From Nostoc sp. 106C (GTDB lineage Bacteria; Cyanobacteriota; Cyanobacteriia; Cyanobacteriales; Nostocaceae), in assembly GCF_002154725.1 (NCBI RefSeq), contig NZ_MTAW01000062.1, forward strand, positions 1-64,000: a stretch of 64,000 nt of DNA, in the 5' to 3' direction. The notes under the pieces are model-generated. The model was not told the origin of the DNA. It saw nothing but the letters and a program-made list of their open reading frames with translations, and did no database searches. A program made the position numbers and the translations under genes. Shown one piece after another: positions 1 through 8,554 of the stretch (positions are counted from its first letter, which is position 1; each line of letters opens with the position of its first letter).

Positions 1-150
1 GCTGGACTGATTAACTATGAACTTGCTCTTTTTTCTTGATTCATGCAAGAGGTCTAATGCATTAACTCCTATTATTGAGACTGCGATCGCTTTTTTTGCT
101 TCTGTGTTAAAACTCAGTCTAGTTCCAAGATGCTAATTGCAGCTGGCGAT
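1..150. other. Intergenic end segment with truncated repeat
   Basis: No gene is visible. Positions 43-59 (ATGCAAGAGGTCTAATG) match the right terminus of the TAGACTTCTTGCA hairpin family seen again near 2066-2188, 4648-4696 and 23918-24054, so a copy probably extends past the window edge. A HIP1-like GCGATCGC lies at about 84-91. Confidence 0.4.
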
Positions 151-1752
151 TTATTTTTCAGGTGGCAAATCTACACTGTAGAGAGTTTCCCCTTTCAAGT
201 TAAGCAATGCTACTGTCATCACATTTGTATAACTATTGATTTTGACTGTGCCAAAGAATTGTAAGCCTTCACTTGGAGGTCGATTTGCTTTTGTACCTGG
301 AGGGATACTGACAAACTTCACTTGCGGCCCAAAGGTATTGTCAAGTTTATTTGGCCCAAATGTACCTGAATTGAGGGGCCCGGCCACAAATTCCCAAAAA
401 GGCTTGAAGTCGGTAAACTGTGCTTTAGCCGGATCGTAATAGTGGGCTGCGGCATAATGTACATCAGCAGTTAACCAGACAACATTTTTAATATAGTTGC
501 GTTTAATAAAACGTAGTAAGTCAGCGAGTTCGAGTTCTCTTCCTAAGGCTGGGCCATCTCCATTCGCCCAAGCTTCAAAGTTAGTGCTACCATCTGGAAC
601 TACAAGCCCTAGCGGCATATCACTAGCAATTACTTTCCAGGTTGCTTTTGATTGCTGCAATTGCTTTTTCAACCATCGTATTTGTTTGCTAGCTAAAAAT
701 TCTGTATCTTGACTTTGTATTGTTTGGCGATTTTCAGTGTTTGAACCTCGGTAGGTACGCTCATCAAGCATGAAAATGTCTAATAATGGCCCATAGCTGA
801 AAGAGCGATAAATTTTAGCTTTGTCTGTTTTATCATTTTTATAGCGAATGGGCATATATTCTAAAAACGCTTGCCTTGCTCTTTGGGCTAGCAAAGAAAC
901 ATCTTTGACTGTATAGCGATCGTCGTTTTGAATAATCTGCCCAGGATACCAATTGTTCCTTACTTCGTGGTCATCCCACTGAGCTAGTATAGGAACTTCA
1001 GCGTTAAAGCGCCTGATGTTTTCATCCAGCAAATTGTATATATAGTTACCACGAAATTCTGTGAGAGTTTCTGCTACTTTAGATTTTTCTGGGGTGGTGA
1101 TGTTTTTCCAGATAGTGCCATCGTCCAGCGTTACTTGTGATTGAATGGGGCCATCAGCGTAAATATTGTCGCCAGAATGGATGAAAAAATCTGGATTAAG
1201 TTTGCGGATAGTTTCGTAAATTTTCATTCCACCGAAATCAGGATTAATACCCCATCCCTGTCCGGCGGTATCTCCACTCCAAGCAAAAAATATATCTCGC
1301 CGCTGTTTGGCGGGAGTTCGGAAAGTACCCGCAACAGGAGCGCTGTATATATTTGGCTCTGATAAATTTTGGAATATTACGCGATAAAATATTTGCTGAC
1401 CTGGGGGTAAGTTTTCGAGATTCAGCTTTGCTGTAAAGTCGCTATCTTCCAAAGCATTTGGCCCGAAAACACGCTGCACCCGCCGAAAAGATTCGTTGGT
1501 AGAGTATTCTACAATCATGCGTGCCGGGCGATCGCTACGACTCCAAATGAGAACGCTATCATTGCTGATATCTCCGCAAGCTACACCATAGGGTATGCCA
1601 GGGCGCATTTTTTCTGATGTAATGATGGCAGGTGCTTGGGCGAAAACTCTTGATTGTGATACAAGATTGTGAGCAATAATTCCACCGCCTGTAAGCGCTG
1701 AAGTTAGCAAGAATTGGCGACGGTTTAGCTTCAGTAGAGGTTTAGATTCCAT
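151..1752 (-). CDS. phoD: PhoD-type alkaline phosphatase/phosphodiesterase, Tat-exported
   Basis: A 533-residue member of the PhoD family, metal-dependent enzymes that release phosphate from phosphomonoesters and diesters outside the cytoplasmic membrane. The N-terminus has a twin-arginine signal (NRRQFLLTSALTGGG, about residues 11-25), so folded export is expected. An N-terminal Ig-like domain is followed by the metallophosphatase core, with metal-binding motifs HSGDNIYADG, WDDHEVRNNW, LDERTYRG and TADVHYAAAHYYDP in family order. Length is normal for the family. A possible Pho box lies about 110 bases upstream. It is monocistronic as far as can be seen. A second, diverged PhoD paralogue is encoded at 6959-8554. 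The family call is firm; the in vivo substrate is not shown by the sequence. Confidence 0.92.
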   Translation of the reverse strand: MESKPLLKLNRRQFLLTSALTGGGIIAHNLVSQSRVFAQAPAIITSEKMRPGIPYGVACGDISNDSVLIWSRSDRPARMIVEYSTNESFRRVQRVFGPNALEDSDFTAKLNLENLPPGQQIFYRVIFQNLSEPNIYSAPVAGTFRTPAKQRRDIFFAWSGDTAGQGWGINPDFGGMKIYETIRKLNPDFFIHSGDNIYADGPIQSQVTLDDGTIWKNITTPEKSKVAETLTEFRGNYIYNLLDENIRRFNAEVPILAQWDDHEVRNNWYPGQIIQNDDRYTVKDVSLLAQRARQAFLEYMPIRYKNDKTDKAKIYRSFSYGPLLDIFMLDERTYRGSNTENRQTIQSQDTEFLASKQIRWLKKQLQQSKATWKVIASDMPLGLVVPDGSTNFEAWANGDGPALGRELELADLLRFIKRNYIKNVVWLTADVHYAAAHYYDPAKAQFTDFKPFWEFVAGPLNSGTFGPNKLDNTFGPQVKFVSIPPGTKANRPPSEGLQFFGTVKINSYTNVMTVALLNLKGETLYSVDLPPEK

Positions 1753-1861
1753 AAATTATATGACTTGTGTTTAGCAAAGTTGCAAAAATTACTAATAGTA
1801 GAAGTACTACAAAAATGTATCAATTACAAAGTTGGAATTTATCACAATGAATAACGATTAT

Positions 1862-1891
1862 TAGTAAATTTTCAGTTATCCAAAAGTTAAG
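1862..1891 (-). promoter_or_regulatory. Candidate Pho box upstream of phoD
   Basis: Read on the minus (sense) strand there are three 8-mers spaced by 3 bases: CTTAACTT, GATAACTG and ATTTACTA. The first fits the cyanobacterial PhoB/SphR half-site pattern YTTAAYYW; the other two are degenerate. Spacing and position, about 110 bases from the ATG of a phosphatase gene, fit a phosphate-starvation operator. This is pattern matching by eye only. Confidence 0.4.
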
Positions 1892-2065
1892 GAAGAAGAA
1901 TATTCCAAGCTGGACGCAATAACCTAATTTAGTAACGTGTGTTATTGCTGAGGGTATGGCATCTTGAATGGTTAGCGGTGCGTTGCGCGACAACGCTACT
2001 TAGTTTTAATTTCTTATTGCCTCAGCTTGAGAACAAATCTCAGAAAACCCACTTACGCGATCGCA

Positions 2066-2188
2066 TTAGACTTCTTGCAGAAGTCGGTTAAAGGGAAAGG
2101 GGAAAAGGGGAAAGAAACTCAAAACCCTTTCCCTTTAACCTTTTCCCTTTCCCCCCCTTGCAAAAATATATTTTTGCAAGGGGTCTAT
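2066..2188. repeat. MITE-like hairpin repeat, TAGACTTCTTGCA family
   Basis: Termini TAGACTTCTTGCA (left) and TGCAAGGGGTCTA (right) form imperfect inverted repeats. Inside, a purine-rich GGGAAAGGGGAAAAGGGG tract is followed by a complementary CCCTTTCCCTTT tract, so the whole unit can fold into a long hairpin. Related copies lie at 4648-4696 and 23918-24054. Confidence 0.6.
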
Positions 2189-2499
2189 TGATAATTTATT
2201 AGTTACGGAAAATGGCAAAGCGATTAAATTAATTTAGCTTTGCACCCAACTATCAGCCGCAACCTTGAGTTTTTCAGTCTTGCTATTCGCGGGATTTCAG
2301 TATGGCTTCTGTGACGATAACAAGTTTGTACTACCGTCAATAAATTGGCAGGATTTTTAAGGGATGGGGTTGGTCATGCTGGTTATCTTTTTTAACGTTT
2401 TATCTATAAACAAAATTAAACCCTCTCCTGTCATTTAGGTGAGGGTACTTGGAAGTTCACTACAAAAAAATTAAATTGTTGTAACACTACAAATCGGAG

Positions 2500-2655
2500 C
2501 TAAAAAGCACCTAATAATACACTTAGAGTAAACAGCAAACACGTCCCCATTGCTATCAAGACAATCGTGGGGTAAGGTGCGTGATTAGTTTTGTCTAGAT
2601 ATTGATTTCTCTGACGGTCTTCTTCAGTTAAAGCTTTAAAACTTATTTCCCGCAT
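2500..2655 (-). CDS. Small single-pass membrane protein (51 aa)
   Basis: This short ORF encodes 51 residues starting MREISFKALTEEDRQRN and ending in a hydrophobic stretch (IVLIAMGTCLLFTLSVLLGAF, the last 21 residues). The charged N-terminal half followed by one predicted transmembrane helix is the layout of many small thylakoid or plasma-membrane subunits. A purine-rich GAGAGGGA ribosome binding site sits 7-10 bases before the ATG, which supports translation. I do not recognise the family and give no function. It stands alone in an otherwise gene-free stretch between phoD and the CPCC gene. Confidence 0.6.
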   Translation of the reverse strand: MREISFKALTEEDRQRNQYLDKTNHAPYPTIVLIAMGTCLLFTLSVLLGAF

Positions 2656-3010
2656 GGTATGATTCCCTCTCTTAACTTCAGTGCATTTAAGAAAAAGATA
2701 AACTTTTCTAACTATCCTAAATTAAACTACAGTCATAATGATAATTCCGAGCAATGATAAAAACATCTAAAAAAGTTTATCTAGTTTAATTGATGACAAA
2801 AAAAATCAATATTTAATACTAATAGATACAGTTCATTACAAATCTACAAAATGGTGGGTCAATGCTCGCTTGACTTTTAAGACAGTTGCTACGATTATCC
2901 TTAACACCAAGCGTATTGAGGATTGAAACCCTGGCTCAAAAGAGAGTTGCTCTCTGGCGCGTTCGTCGAAGACGTTGCCGAAGGCATCGCATTGGTGAAA
3001 TTCAGAAAGA
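2656..3010. other. Intergenic region with short dispersed repeat
   Basis: AT-rich sequence with no credible gene. Positions about 2950-2990 carry a GC-rich tract (GCGTTCGTCGAAGACGTTGCC) of the type dispersed through Nostocales genomes. Confidence 0.45.
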
Positions 3011-3115
3011 CAAAGTTCGGGGATTCCCCAAGCTTAACAACTTCTACTAGCTCTGTAAGCCAGATTTTGTAAGCTTTTTAGATGATGTACATATTATTGG
3101 CTCAGGGGAAATTTG
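3011..3115 (+). repeat. Structured repeat, copy A, upstream of CPCC gene
   Basis: This segment of about 105 bases is repeated at 3917-4022 with roughly three-quarters identity. Shared blocks in order are CAAAGTTCGGGGATTCCCC, TAAGCCAGATTTT, AAGCTTTT and TTGGCT-AGGGGAAATT. GGGGATTCCCC is itself palindromic, and TAAGCCA can pair with the later TGGCTNA. Each copy ends shortly before a gene, so it may be a leader or promoter-associated element or simply a mobile hairpin repeat. Confidence 0.6.
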
Positions 3116-3189
3116 CCAGAGTAATCTAAATTTATAGCCATTGATTCAGGCTAGAACTCTCAATTTAATTAATCTAACTCAATAGAAAC

Positions 3190-3897
3190 ATGGACACCGA
3201 ACTAATTTATCCTTGTCCTTGTTGTGGCTACATGACTCTAACTGAAAAGCCACCAGGTACGTACCTCATCTGTCCAATTTGCTTTTGGGAAGATGATGAT
3301 AATGAATCAGGATATGGCTGGGGCGGATCTAATCATGTATCTTTACGCCAAGCTCAACTTAACTTTATTGCTTTTGGTGCTTGCGAGCAAGAATGGCTGG
3401 GCTATGTACGTCGTCCTAATACTGATGATGTGCGGGTTCCTAATTGGCAAACTATCGAGACTTTAGGCAAACAAGCTAGTGTAACTCTTATTGAGAAGAT
3501 TACTGCTGCTTTTGATGGTGTCAAGCGTGAAGATGGTATTTCGCTACACGCAGCCAGGGCACTAGATGACTGGCATAGTATGGAAGAGGCGCAAAAGATT
3601 GGTCGTCAAATAGATTGCGATCGCAAATGGCAAGATGTCCCCGAACAGTGGATTGCAGAGTTTTGTGATGTTTTTGCGTTCTTCGATCCTAAAGGCTTTC
3701 GCTACTATATTCCCGCTTACATGGTTTGGGGGTTAAAACATTATCAGTCTGCAAATTTAGTTTGTACAAGCTATATAGTCTTTGTTCTCACTGACTCTGA
3801 TGGTTATTATCGTGAGCATTTGCGGTTACTCAACGAAGCCCAATTGCAGGTAGTAAAAGAGTTTTTAGACTTTATGGCTACCTATAGCGATTATTAA
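3190..3897 (+). CDS. CPCC cysteine-rich / DUF6714-like protein
   Basis: A 235-residue protein with two parts. Residues 1-75 carry the cysteine-rich CPCC signature (YPCPCCGYMTL, then CPICFWEDDDNESGYGWGGSN), a small zinc-binding type of domain often found in immunity proteins of polymorphic-toxin systems. The C-terminal part (about 115-235: WIAEFCDVFAFFDPKGFRYYIPAYMVW) resembles the DUF6714 family. No toxin gene is adjacent, so it may be an orphan immunity protein; that role is inference. No strong ribosome binding site precedes the ATG. The upstream repeat (3011-3115) is shared with the next gene. Confidence 0.75.
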   Translation: MDTELIYPCPCCGYMTLTEKPPGTYLICPICFWEDDDNESGYGWGGSNHVSLRQAQLNFIAFGACEQEWLGYVRRPNTDDVRVPNWQTIETLGKQASVTLIEKITAAFDGVKREDGISLHAARALDDWHSMEEAQKIGRQIDCDRKWQDVPEQWIAEFCDVFAFFDPKGFRYYIPAYMVWGLKHYQSANLVCTSYIVFVLTDSDGYYREHLRLLNEAQLQVVKEFLDFMATYSDY

Positions 3898-3916
3898 ATG
3901 CATCTATTCAGCTAAA

Positions 3917-4022
3917 CAAAGTTCGGGGATTCCCCCAAGTTTGATAACTTCCCTTACTGTCTAAGCCAGATTTTACAAGCTTTTCCACTTTCTGACACTT
4001 TGTTGGCTTAGGGGAAATTCCC
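3917..4022 (+). repeat. Structured repeat, copy B, upstream of Alr0857-like gene
   Basis: Second copy of the element at 3011-3115, in the same orientation and again directly before a gene. The pairing blocks TAAGCCA (about 3963) and TGGCTTA (about 4003) are complementary here without mismatch. The GGGGATTCCCC palindrome and the AGGGGAAATTCCC tail are conserved. Confidence 0.6.
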
Positions 4023-4079
4023 TGAAATATTCTCAATACATAGATGAAACAACTAAAAATTAAATATCACTCAGCCAAT

Positions 4080-4448
4080 ATGTTAAAACTTACCTACACC
4101 GAAAATAGCTTTAGTTTAGAATATCTTGAAGAATCTTTGGTAGATTGGGTAAATCAAAGAGTTGTACTAGCTCTGCATTCTGCAACTAATATTTACATCG
4201 AATCTAGTAACGCTGCTTTTGTTTTACCTACTGAATTATCTCATCTGGCAAGTTTAGAGAAACTAAAGCAAGAAAATATTTTAGAAATCTACCCTTGTGA
4301 TGCTTCTAATACGGAAGTTATTCTCAAAGGTACTTGGATAACTTCTCATCAAGACGGTGAAACAGGTATTTTCGTCACTTCACTGAGCAAATCTGCGGAG
4401 TTATTGCTTCAGCAACTCTCACAAACAGAACAATTATGTTACGTTTGA
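4080..4448 (+). CDS. Alr0857-family cyanobacterial protein
   Basis: A protein of 122 residues (134 if the upstream ATG at 4044 is used) beginning MLKLTYTENSFSLEYLEESL. It resembles the cyanobacteria-restricted Alr0857 family of unknown function, recognised from memory of the N-terminal pattern, so the family name is moderate confidence. I prefer the inner start because the conserved block begins there; neither start has a clear ribosome binding site. No signal peptide, membrane helix or catalytic motif is visible. Confidence 0.65.
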   Translation: MLKLTYTENSFSLEYLEESLVDWVNQRVVLALHSATNIYIESSNAAFVLPTELSHLASLEKLKQENILEIYPCDASNTEVILKGTWITSHQDGETGIFVTSLSKSAELLLQQLSQTEQLCYV

Positions 4449-4712
4449 TTATTCAGTAACTCAGTCTTGCTGTTCGCGGGACTCTGGTGCGACTTCCGAA
4501 CCCGATCTGTGAAATCGTCCTAGCTAGTCGTGCCGCCTTTCCCCGAACAGCATCCCAAAAAATTTAAAATTCAAATTGCGATCGCTCTCTTCATTTGCGT
4601 TGGCGATCGCTTCATGAACACTAACATCCTGTCCCGATTGGAGAAGATAGACTTCTTATAGAAAGATTTTTGCAGGTTGCATAAAAAGTCTAATCCAGGT
4701 AGGTATGGGGTA
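4449..4712. repeat. Intergenic repeats before GTPase gene
   Basis: Contains a second version of the CAGTCTTGCT-TTCGCGGGA repeat (about 4456-4480) and a compact member of the TAGACTTCTTGCA hairpin family at 4648-4696 (TAGACTTCTT at the left, AAAAAGTCTA at the right). Two HIP1 octamers lie near 4580-4610. No gene is evident. Confidence 0.45.
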
Positions 4713-6626
4713 ATGGTGCGTTTAAAACTTTGGCAATGGGTTGTACTAGCAACACCGATCGCTTTTATCATCACTTTTTTACTGGTAGCCGCAGGTTCCC
4801 AGATTCATGCATGGAGGATTAATTGGATCTGGGCTGTGTTCACGCTGATATTTGTCGGCTGGCGTTGGTTGCTGGTTAAATGGACTCGCCCAGAGGTAGA
4901 GCAACTAGAAGCAGCATTAGCACAAGTCAGCGAAGAATTGGCATCAGTTGGAGATAGTAACCAATTACCAAGCGGAAATGACGTTACTACTCAAGCCCAA
5001 GCAGTCTTAAATGAAGTTTTGCAAGCAGCACAAAACGATCGCCCGATTTGGGAAGATTGGCCAACTTTCTGGACGCGATGTCAAAATTTGGTTGTAGCGA
5101 TCGCTCAAATCTACCATCCTGAGGTTAAATATCCTCTATTAAATATTTACGTTACCCAAGCCTACGGGTTAATCCGGGGAACAGTAGATGACTTGGATCA
5201 ATGGATACAAAAGCTATCACCAGCCCTCAATCAGGTGACAGTTGGACAAGCTTACCAAGCATACGAAGTCTACCGGAAGTTAGAACCATCCGCCCGGAAA
5301 CTATTTAAAGCTTGGAACTGGGCACAATGGCTATTAAATCCAGCAGCAGCTTTCGCAAAAAAAGCCAGTCAACGCTACACAAGCCAAGCTAATCAGGAAT
5401 TATTAGTAAATTTAAGTCAAATGCTGCGGGAAGCCGCTTTGCGGAATTTATGCCGACAGGCGATCGCGCTTTATAGTGGTAGTACTTTACCAACTGCTGA
5501 ATTCTCTTCCCCAACTCCGACGCTACCCAAGGTTAAAACTCAAACCCTACGAGACATCTTAGCCCAAGCAGAACCGACGGCAGCAGTTGCCCAAAAACCT
5601 GTGAATATTCTGCTTGTAGGACGCACAGGTTCAGGAAAAAGCAGTTTAATTAACACTTTATTTCAGTCAGAACTAGCAGCGGTTGATGTTTTGCCTAGTA
5701 CCGATCAAATTCAAAGTTATCAATGGCAGACTTCCAGTAAAGAAAGCCTGACACTTTGGGATACTCCTGGTTATGAGCAAGTCGACCGTGCTGATTTTCG
5801 AGAACTAGTTTTAGACTATGCCACAAAGGCAGATTTACTACTGTTAGTCACACCTGCTCTCGATCCTGCCCTGCAAATGGATGTAGACTTTCTCAAAGAT
5901 ATGAAGGCAGAAGTTAAAGATCTACCTGTAATTACGATAGTTACCCAAGTAGATCGTCTGCGTCCGATCCGCGAATGGCAACCTCCTTATAACTGGGAAT
6001 GGGGCGATCGCCCGAAGGAAATTTCGATTCGAGAAGCGACACAGTATCGGGTGCAATTGCTGGGGGATTTTTCTAAGTTAGTTTTGCCTGTAGTAACAGC
6101 TGATAGCAAAACTAATCGATCTGCTTGGGGAATAGAAACTTTATCTTTAGGATTAGTAGATGCGATCGCACCTGCAAAACAACTGCGTCTAGCTCGTTTT
6201 TTACGTAACCTGGAAGCCCGTACTGTTGCGGCTGCGAAAATTATCGACAACTACACCTTCCAGATGGCGACAACTCAAGGACTGACTTCACTGCTCAAAA
6301 GTCCCGTCCTTCAGTTTATTTCCACCATATCAACCGGCTCGCCTACTCTGGCATATTTGCTAGCAGAAAAAATTCCCGTGGAACAGTTGCCGGTTGTGAT
6401 TGGTAAGCTGCAAATAGCTTATGAGCTTTTCTCTTTATTAAATACAGGTGACTTTAGTAAGCCCAACTTTGATTTACTAGCTCTCTGGCCCTTGCTGCTG
6501 GAAAATACTACCCCAAGCGATCGCAACGCTTGGGCTTTTGGTCATGCTTTAGTTGAATATTGGACTCAAAACCTCACAATTGAACAACTCCAAGAACGGT
6601 TTAATTATTATTTACAGCAGGCGTGA
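4713..6626 (+). CDS. Membrane-anchored dynamin/Era-like GTPase
   Basis: A 637-residue GTPase. Two hydrophobic segments near the N-terminus (about residues 8-30 and 37-55) should anchor it in a membrane. A helical region follows, then a G domain with the P-loop GRTGSGKSS (about 302-310), switch II DTPG (about 350) and specificity motif TQVD (about 410). The rest is helical with further hydrophobic stretches. It belongs to the MMR_HSR1-type GTPases of cyanobacteria, whose cellular role is not established. I chose ATG 4713, preceded by AGGTAGG, over an in-frame TTG at 4677. Confidence 0.85.
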   Translation: MVRLKLWQWVVLATPIAFIITFLLVAAGSQIHAWRINWIWAVFTLIFVGWRWLLVKWTRPEVEQLEAALAQVSEELASVGDSNQLPSGNDVTTQAQAVLNEVLQAAQNDRPIWEDWPTFWTRCQNLVVAIAQIYHPEVKYPLLNIYVTQAYGLIRGTVDDLDQWIQKLSPALNQVTVGQAYQAYEVYRKLEPSARKLFKAWNWAQWLLNPAAAFAKKASQRYTSQANQELLVNLSQMLREAALRNLCRQAIALYSGSTLPTAEFSSPTPTLPKVKTQTLRDILAQAEPTAAVAQKPVNILLVGRTGSGKSSLINTLFQSELAAVDVLPSTDQIQSYQWQTSSKESLTLWDTPGYEQVDRADFRELVLDYATKADLLLLVTPALDPALQMDVDFLKDMKAEVKDLPVITIVTQVDRLRPIREWQPPYNWEWGDRPKEISIREATQYRVQLLGDFSKLVLPVVTADSKTNRSAWGIETLSLGLVDAIAPAKQLRLARFLRNLEARTVAAAKIIDNYTFQMATTQGLTSLLKSPVLQFISTISTGSPTLAYLLAEKIPVEQLPVVIGKLQIAYELFSLLNTGDFSKPNFDLLALWPLLLENTTPSDRNAWAFGHALVEYWTQNLTIEQLQERFNYYLQQA

Positions 6627-6635
6627 TTCAGTGCC

Positions 6636-6869
6636 TAACGCTCTTTAATCACTCTCGTGAGATAAAAATCTACAACCCTTATTATGCCGGACTTTTATAA
6701 ATTTAGGCGTAGGTTGGGTTTCGTTCCTCAACCCAACATCCTTAAACCTTGATCTAGTTGGGTTTCACTGCGTTCAAACGCCACTTCACTCAAGTCGGGA
6801 AACCCGCCCACGTGAGTGGCTCCCCAACCTACATTTATTTTCTCTCCCCAAAGTGACGGAAGAGCGCTA
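6636..6869. repeat. 234-bp MITE-like element, copy 1
   Basis: The ends TAACGCTCTTTAATCAC and GTGACGGAAGAGCGCTA are imperfect terminal inverted repeats. The interior contains a GTTGGGTT/AACCCAAC hairpin and a GGGTTTCACTG...CTCCCCAACCTAC tract. An almost identical copy of the same length lies at 28479-28712, except that the hairpin loop (6721-6729, TCGTTCCTC) is inverted there. No transposase is encoded; any open frame across it is a by-product. Confidence 0.8.
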
Positions 6870-6958
6870 ATCAGTCGTATTGAGATTCTTGCAACAACTT
6901 GTTGGATTGTAGAAACATTGTATAGAAAGTCTCTACAATCCAAAATCAAGGCAGCTAG

Positions 6959-8554
6959 TTAAATGCGCTGTACTCCCGGACGACCGTCTTCAACTATGAA
7001 TGAAGCAGCGTTACTAATCGTACCAGATGGAGTTGTGACGTTTGATAGCACCAAATAGTCTGTCCTCCAGGTGGTGGGAGTTACAGAACAGCGGAGATAG
7101 CCGCGTCGATTGTTATAGAACTTAATGTGTGGATTATCAGTGCTGTTGACATAGCTGGGGATAGTATCCGATCCATCTCCAGCAGAGCTAATTGAAGTAC
7201 CAACGAATTCACTGCCAACTATAGCGGAGTTTGGGTCATTAAAGTTAGCCTTTAAATCCATTGCCCAATTGTTATGGACATCACCTGTTAAAACTACAGG
7301 ATTAGATGGTTTGCGCTGTTCTAAGAAACGCATCAGGCGATCGCGGGAAGCCACATACCCATCCCACTTATCCATACTGTAAGTACTGCCTTCTCCTGCT
7401 GTTCTGTCGATTTGAGCAACTATCACCTGTTGAGCCAGAATATTCCATTTAGCGGCTGATTTATTTAAACCATCGTATAACCATTCCTCTTGAGCTTTAC
7501 CAGTAATAGTTGCTTGTGGGTCAAGATTTTCTGGGCAACGTTCTTTAGTACCATCACCGCAAGGTTGATCGGTACGATATTGACGAGTATCTAAAACATG
7601 AAATGTCGCCAGATTACCAAAATTCAATCGCCGATAAAGTTGCATATCAGGGCCTACTGGGCGCGAGAAGGGACGCAGTGGCATATGTTCGTAGTAAACC
7701 TGATAAGCAATTGCTCGCCGTTGTAGAAAAATTGCTGGATCTTGATCTGGTTCGTTATCAACTTCTGAGATGAAGTTGGCGTAGTTATTTTCTACCTCGT
7801 GGTCATCCCAAGTTAGAATCCAAGGAAAGGCTGCATGAGCAGCTTGGAGATTGGTGTCTAATTTATAGAGGGCGTGACGGTTGCGGTAATCTTCCAAGGT
7901 CAGAATTTCTGAACTATTATGTTGTCTGGGAATGGTAGGACTGATAGGACTTATTCCTCCCTCATAGATGTAGTCACCAACATGGACTACTAAATCGAGG
8001 TCATCCTGAGCCATGTATTTGTAGGCAGTATAGTATCCCTGTTGATAATTTTGGCAGTTTGCTAGTGCAAACTTCAATTTATTGGAGTTGCTACCCAATG
8101 CTGGAGTAGTACGAGTTCGGCCAATTGGGCTAGCTTCATTGCCTACAATAAACCGATACCAGTACCAGGTATCAGGTGAGAGTCCTTCAACTACTACCCG
8201 AACTGAATGAGCTAGTTCTGGCGTTGCCAGTTCTGTACCTCTGGACAAAATCCGCTTCATGTTGGGGTCGGTTGCTACTTCCCAGCGAATTGGCACATTC
8301 ACAGGTCGCATTCCACCTCCATTTAACGGTTCGGGCGCTAGACGAGTCCATAAAACTACGCTGGTATCATCAGGATCGCCTGATGCCACACCAAGCTTAA
8401 AAGGATAATCAGAAAATCTGCCTTTAGCGATCGCACGTTGATGAGAAAATTGGCTAGCGATCGCTAAACCAGTAAATACTCCTGCCCCAACGATCAGGTT
8501 GCGCCGCTTGATGGGATTGTGTAGCAACCGCTCAAAGTTCCCGTACTTTAGCAT
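6959..8554 (-). CDS. phoD: PhoD-type alkaline phosphatase, Tat-exported (second copy)
   Basis: A 531-residue PhoD-family phosphatase. The N-terminus contains a twin-arginine signal (KRRNLIVGAGVFTGLAIA). An N-terminal Ig-like domain (WTRLAPEPLNGGG onward) precedes the catalytic core with HVGDYIYEGG, WDDHEVENNY, LDTRQYRT and TGDVHNNWAMDL. It is clearly diverged from the PhoD at 151-1752 and closer to the classical PhoD subtype. I chose ATG 8554 rather than the longer frame to 8674 because AAAGGAAGG precedes it directly and the signal peptide then starts properly. Extracellular phosphate scavenging is the expected role. Confidence 0.9.
   Translation of the reverse strand: MLKYGNFERLLHNPIKRRNLIVGAGVFTGLAIASQFSHQRAIAKGRFSDYPFKLGVASGDPDDTSVVLWTRLAPEPLNGGGMRPVNVPIRWEVATDPNMKRILSRGTELATPELAHSVRVVVEGLSPDTWYWYRFIVGNEASPIGRTRTTPALGSNSNKLKFALANCQNYQQGYYTAYKYMAQDDLDLVVHVGDYIYEGGISPISPTIPRQHNSSEILTLEDYRNRHALYKLDTNLQAAHAAFPWILTWDDHEVENNYANFISEVDNEPDQDPAIFLQRRAIAYQVYYEHMPLRPFSRPVGPDMQLYRRLNFGNLATFHVLDTRQYRTDQPCGDGTKERCPENLDPQATITGKAQEEWLYDGLNKSAAKWNILAQQVIVAQIDRTAGEGSTYSMDKWDGYVASRDRLMRFLEQRKPSNPVVLTGDVHNNWAMDLKANFNDPNSAIVGSEFVGTSISSAGDGSDTIPSYVNSTDNPHIKFYNNRRGYLRCSVTPTTWRTDYLVLSNVTTPSGTISNAASFIVEDGRPGVQRI

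Larger units (their letters stand above)
1753..2499. other. Intergenic region with repeats, no gene seen
   Basis: Apart from the possible Pho box and the hairpin repeat at 2066-2188, I see no credible coding sequence. A segment near 2275-2300 (CAGTCTTGCTATTCGCGGGA) recurs in slightly changed form near 4456-4480, so it is another dispersed repeat. Confidence 0.5.

Noticed and set aside
2066-2188. Possible CRISPR or tandem array
   Set aside because: The purine and pyrimidine tracts form one inverted repeat, not regularly spaced direct repeats with unique spacers. No cas gene is present in the window.
6728-6949. Open frame of 73 codons on the minus strand in the MITE-like element
   Set aside because: It lies inside the 234-bp repeat and its sequence is dictated by the hairpin tracts; copy 2 does not need a protein there.
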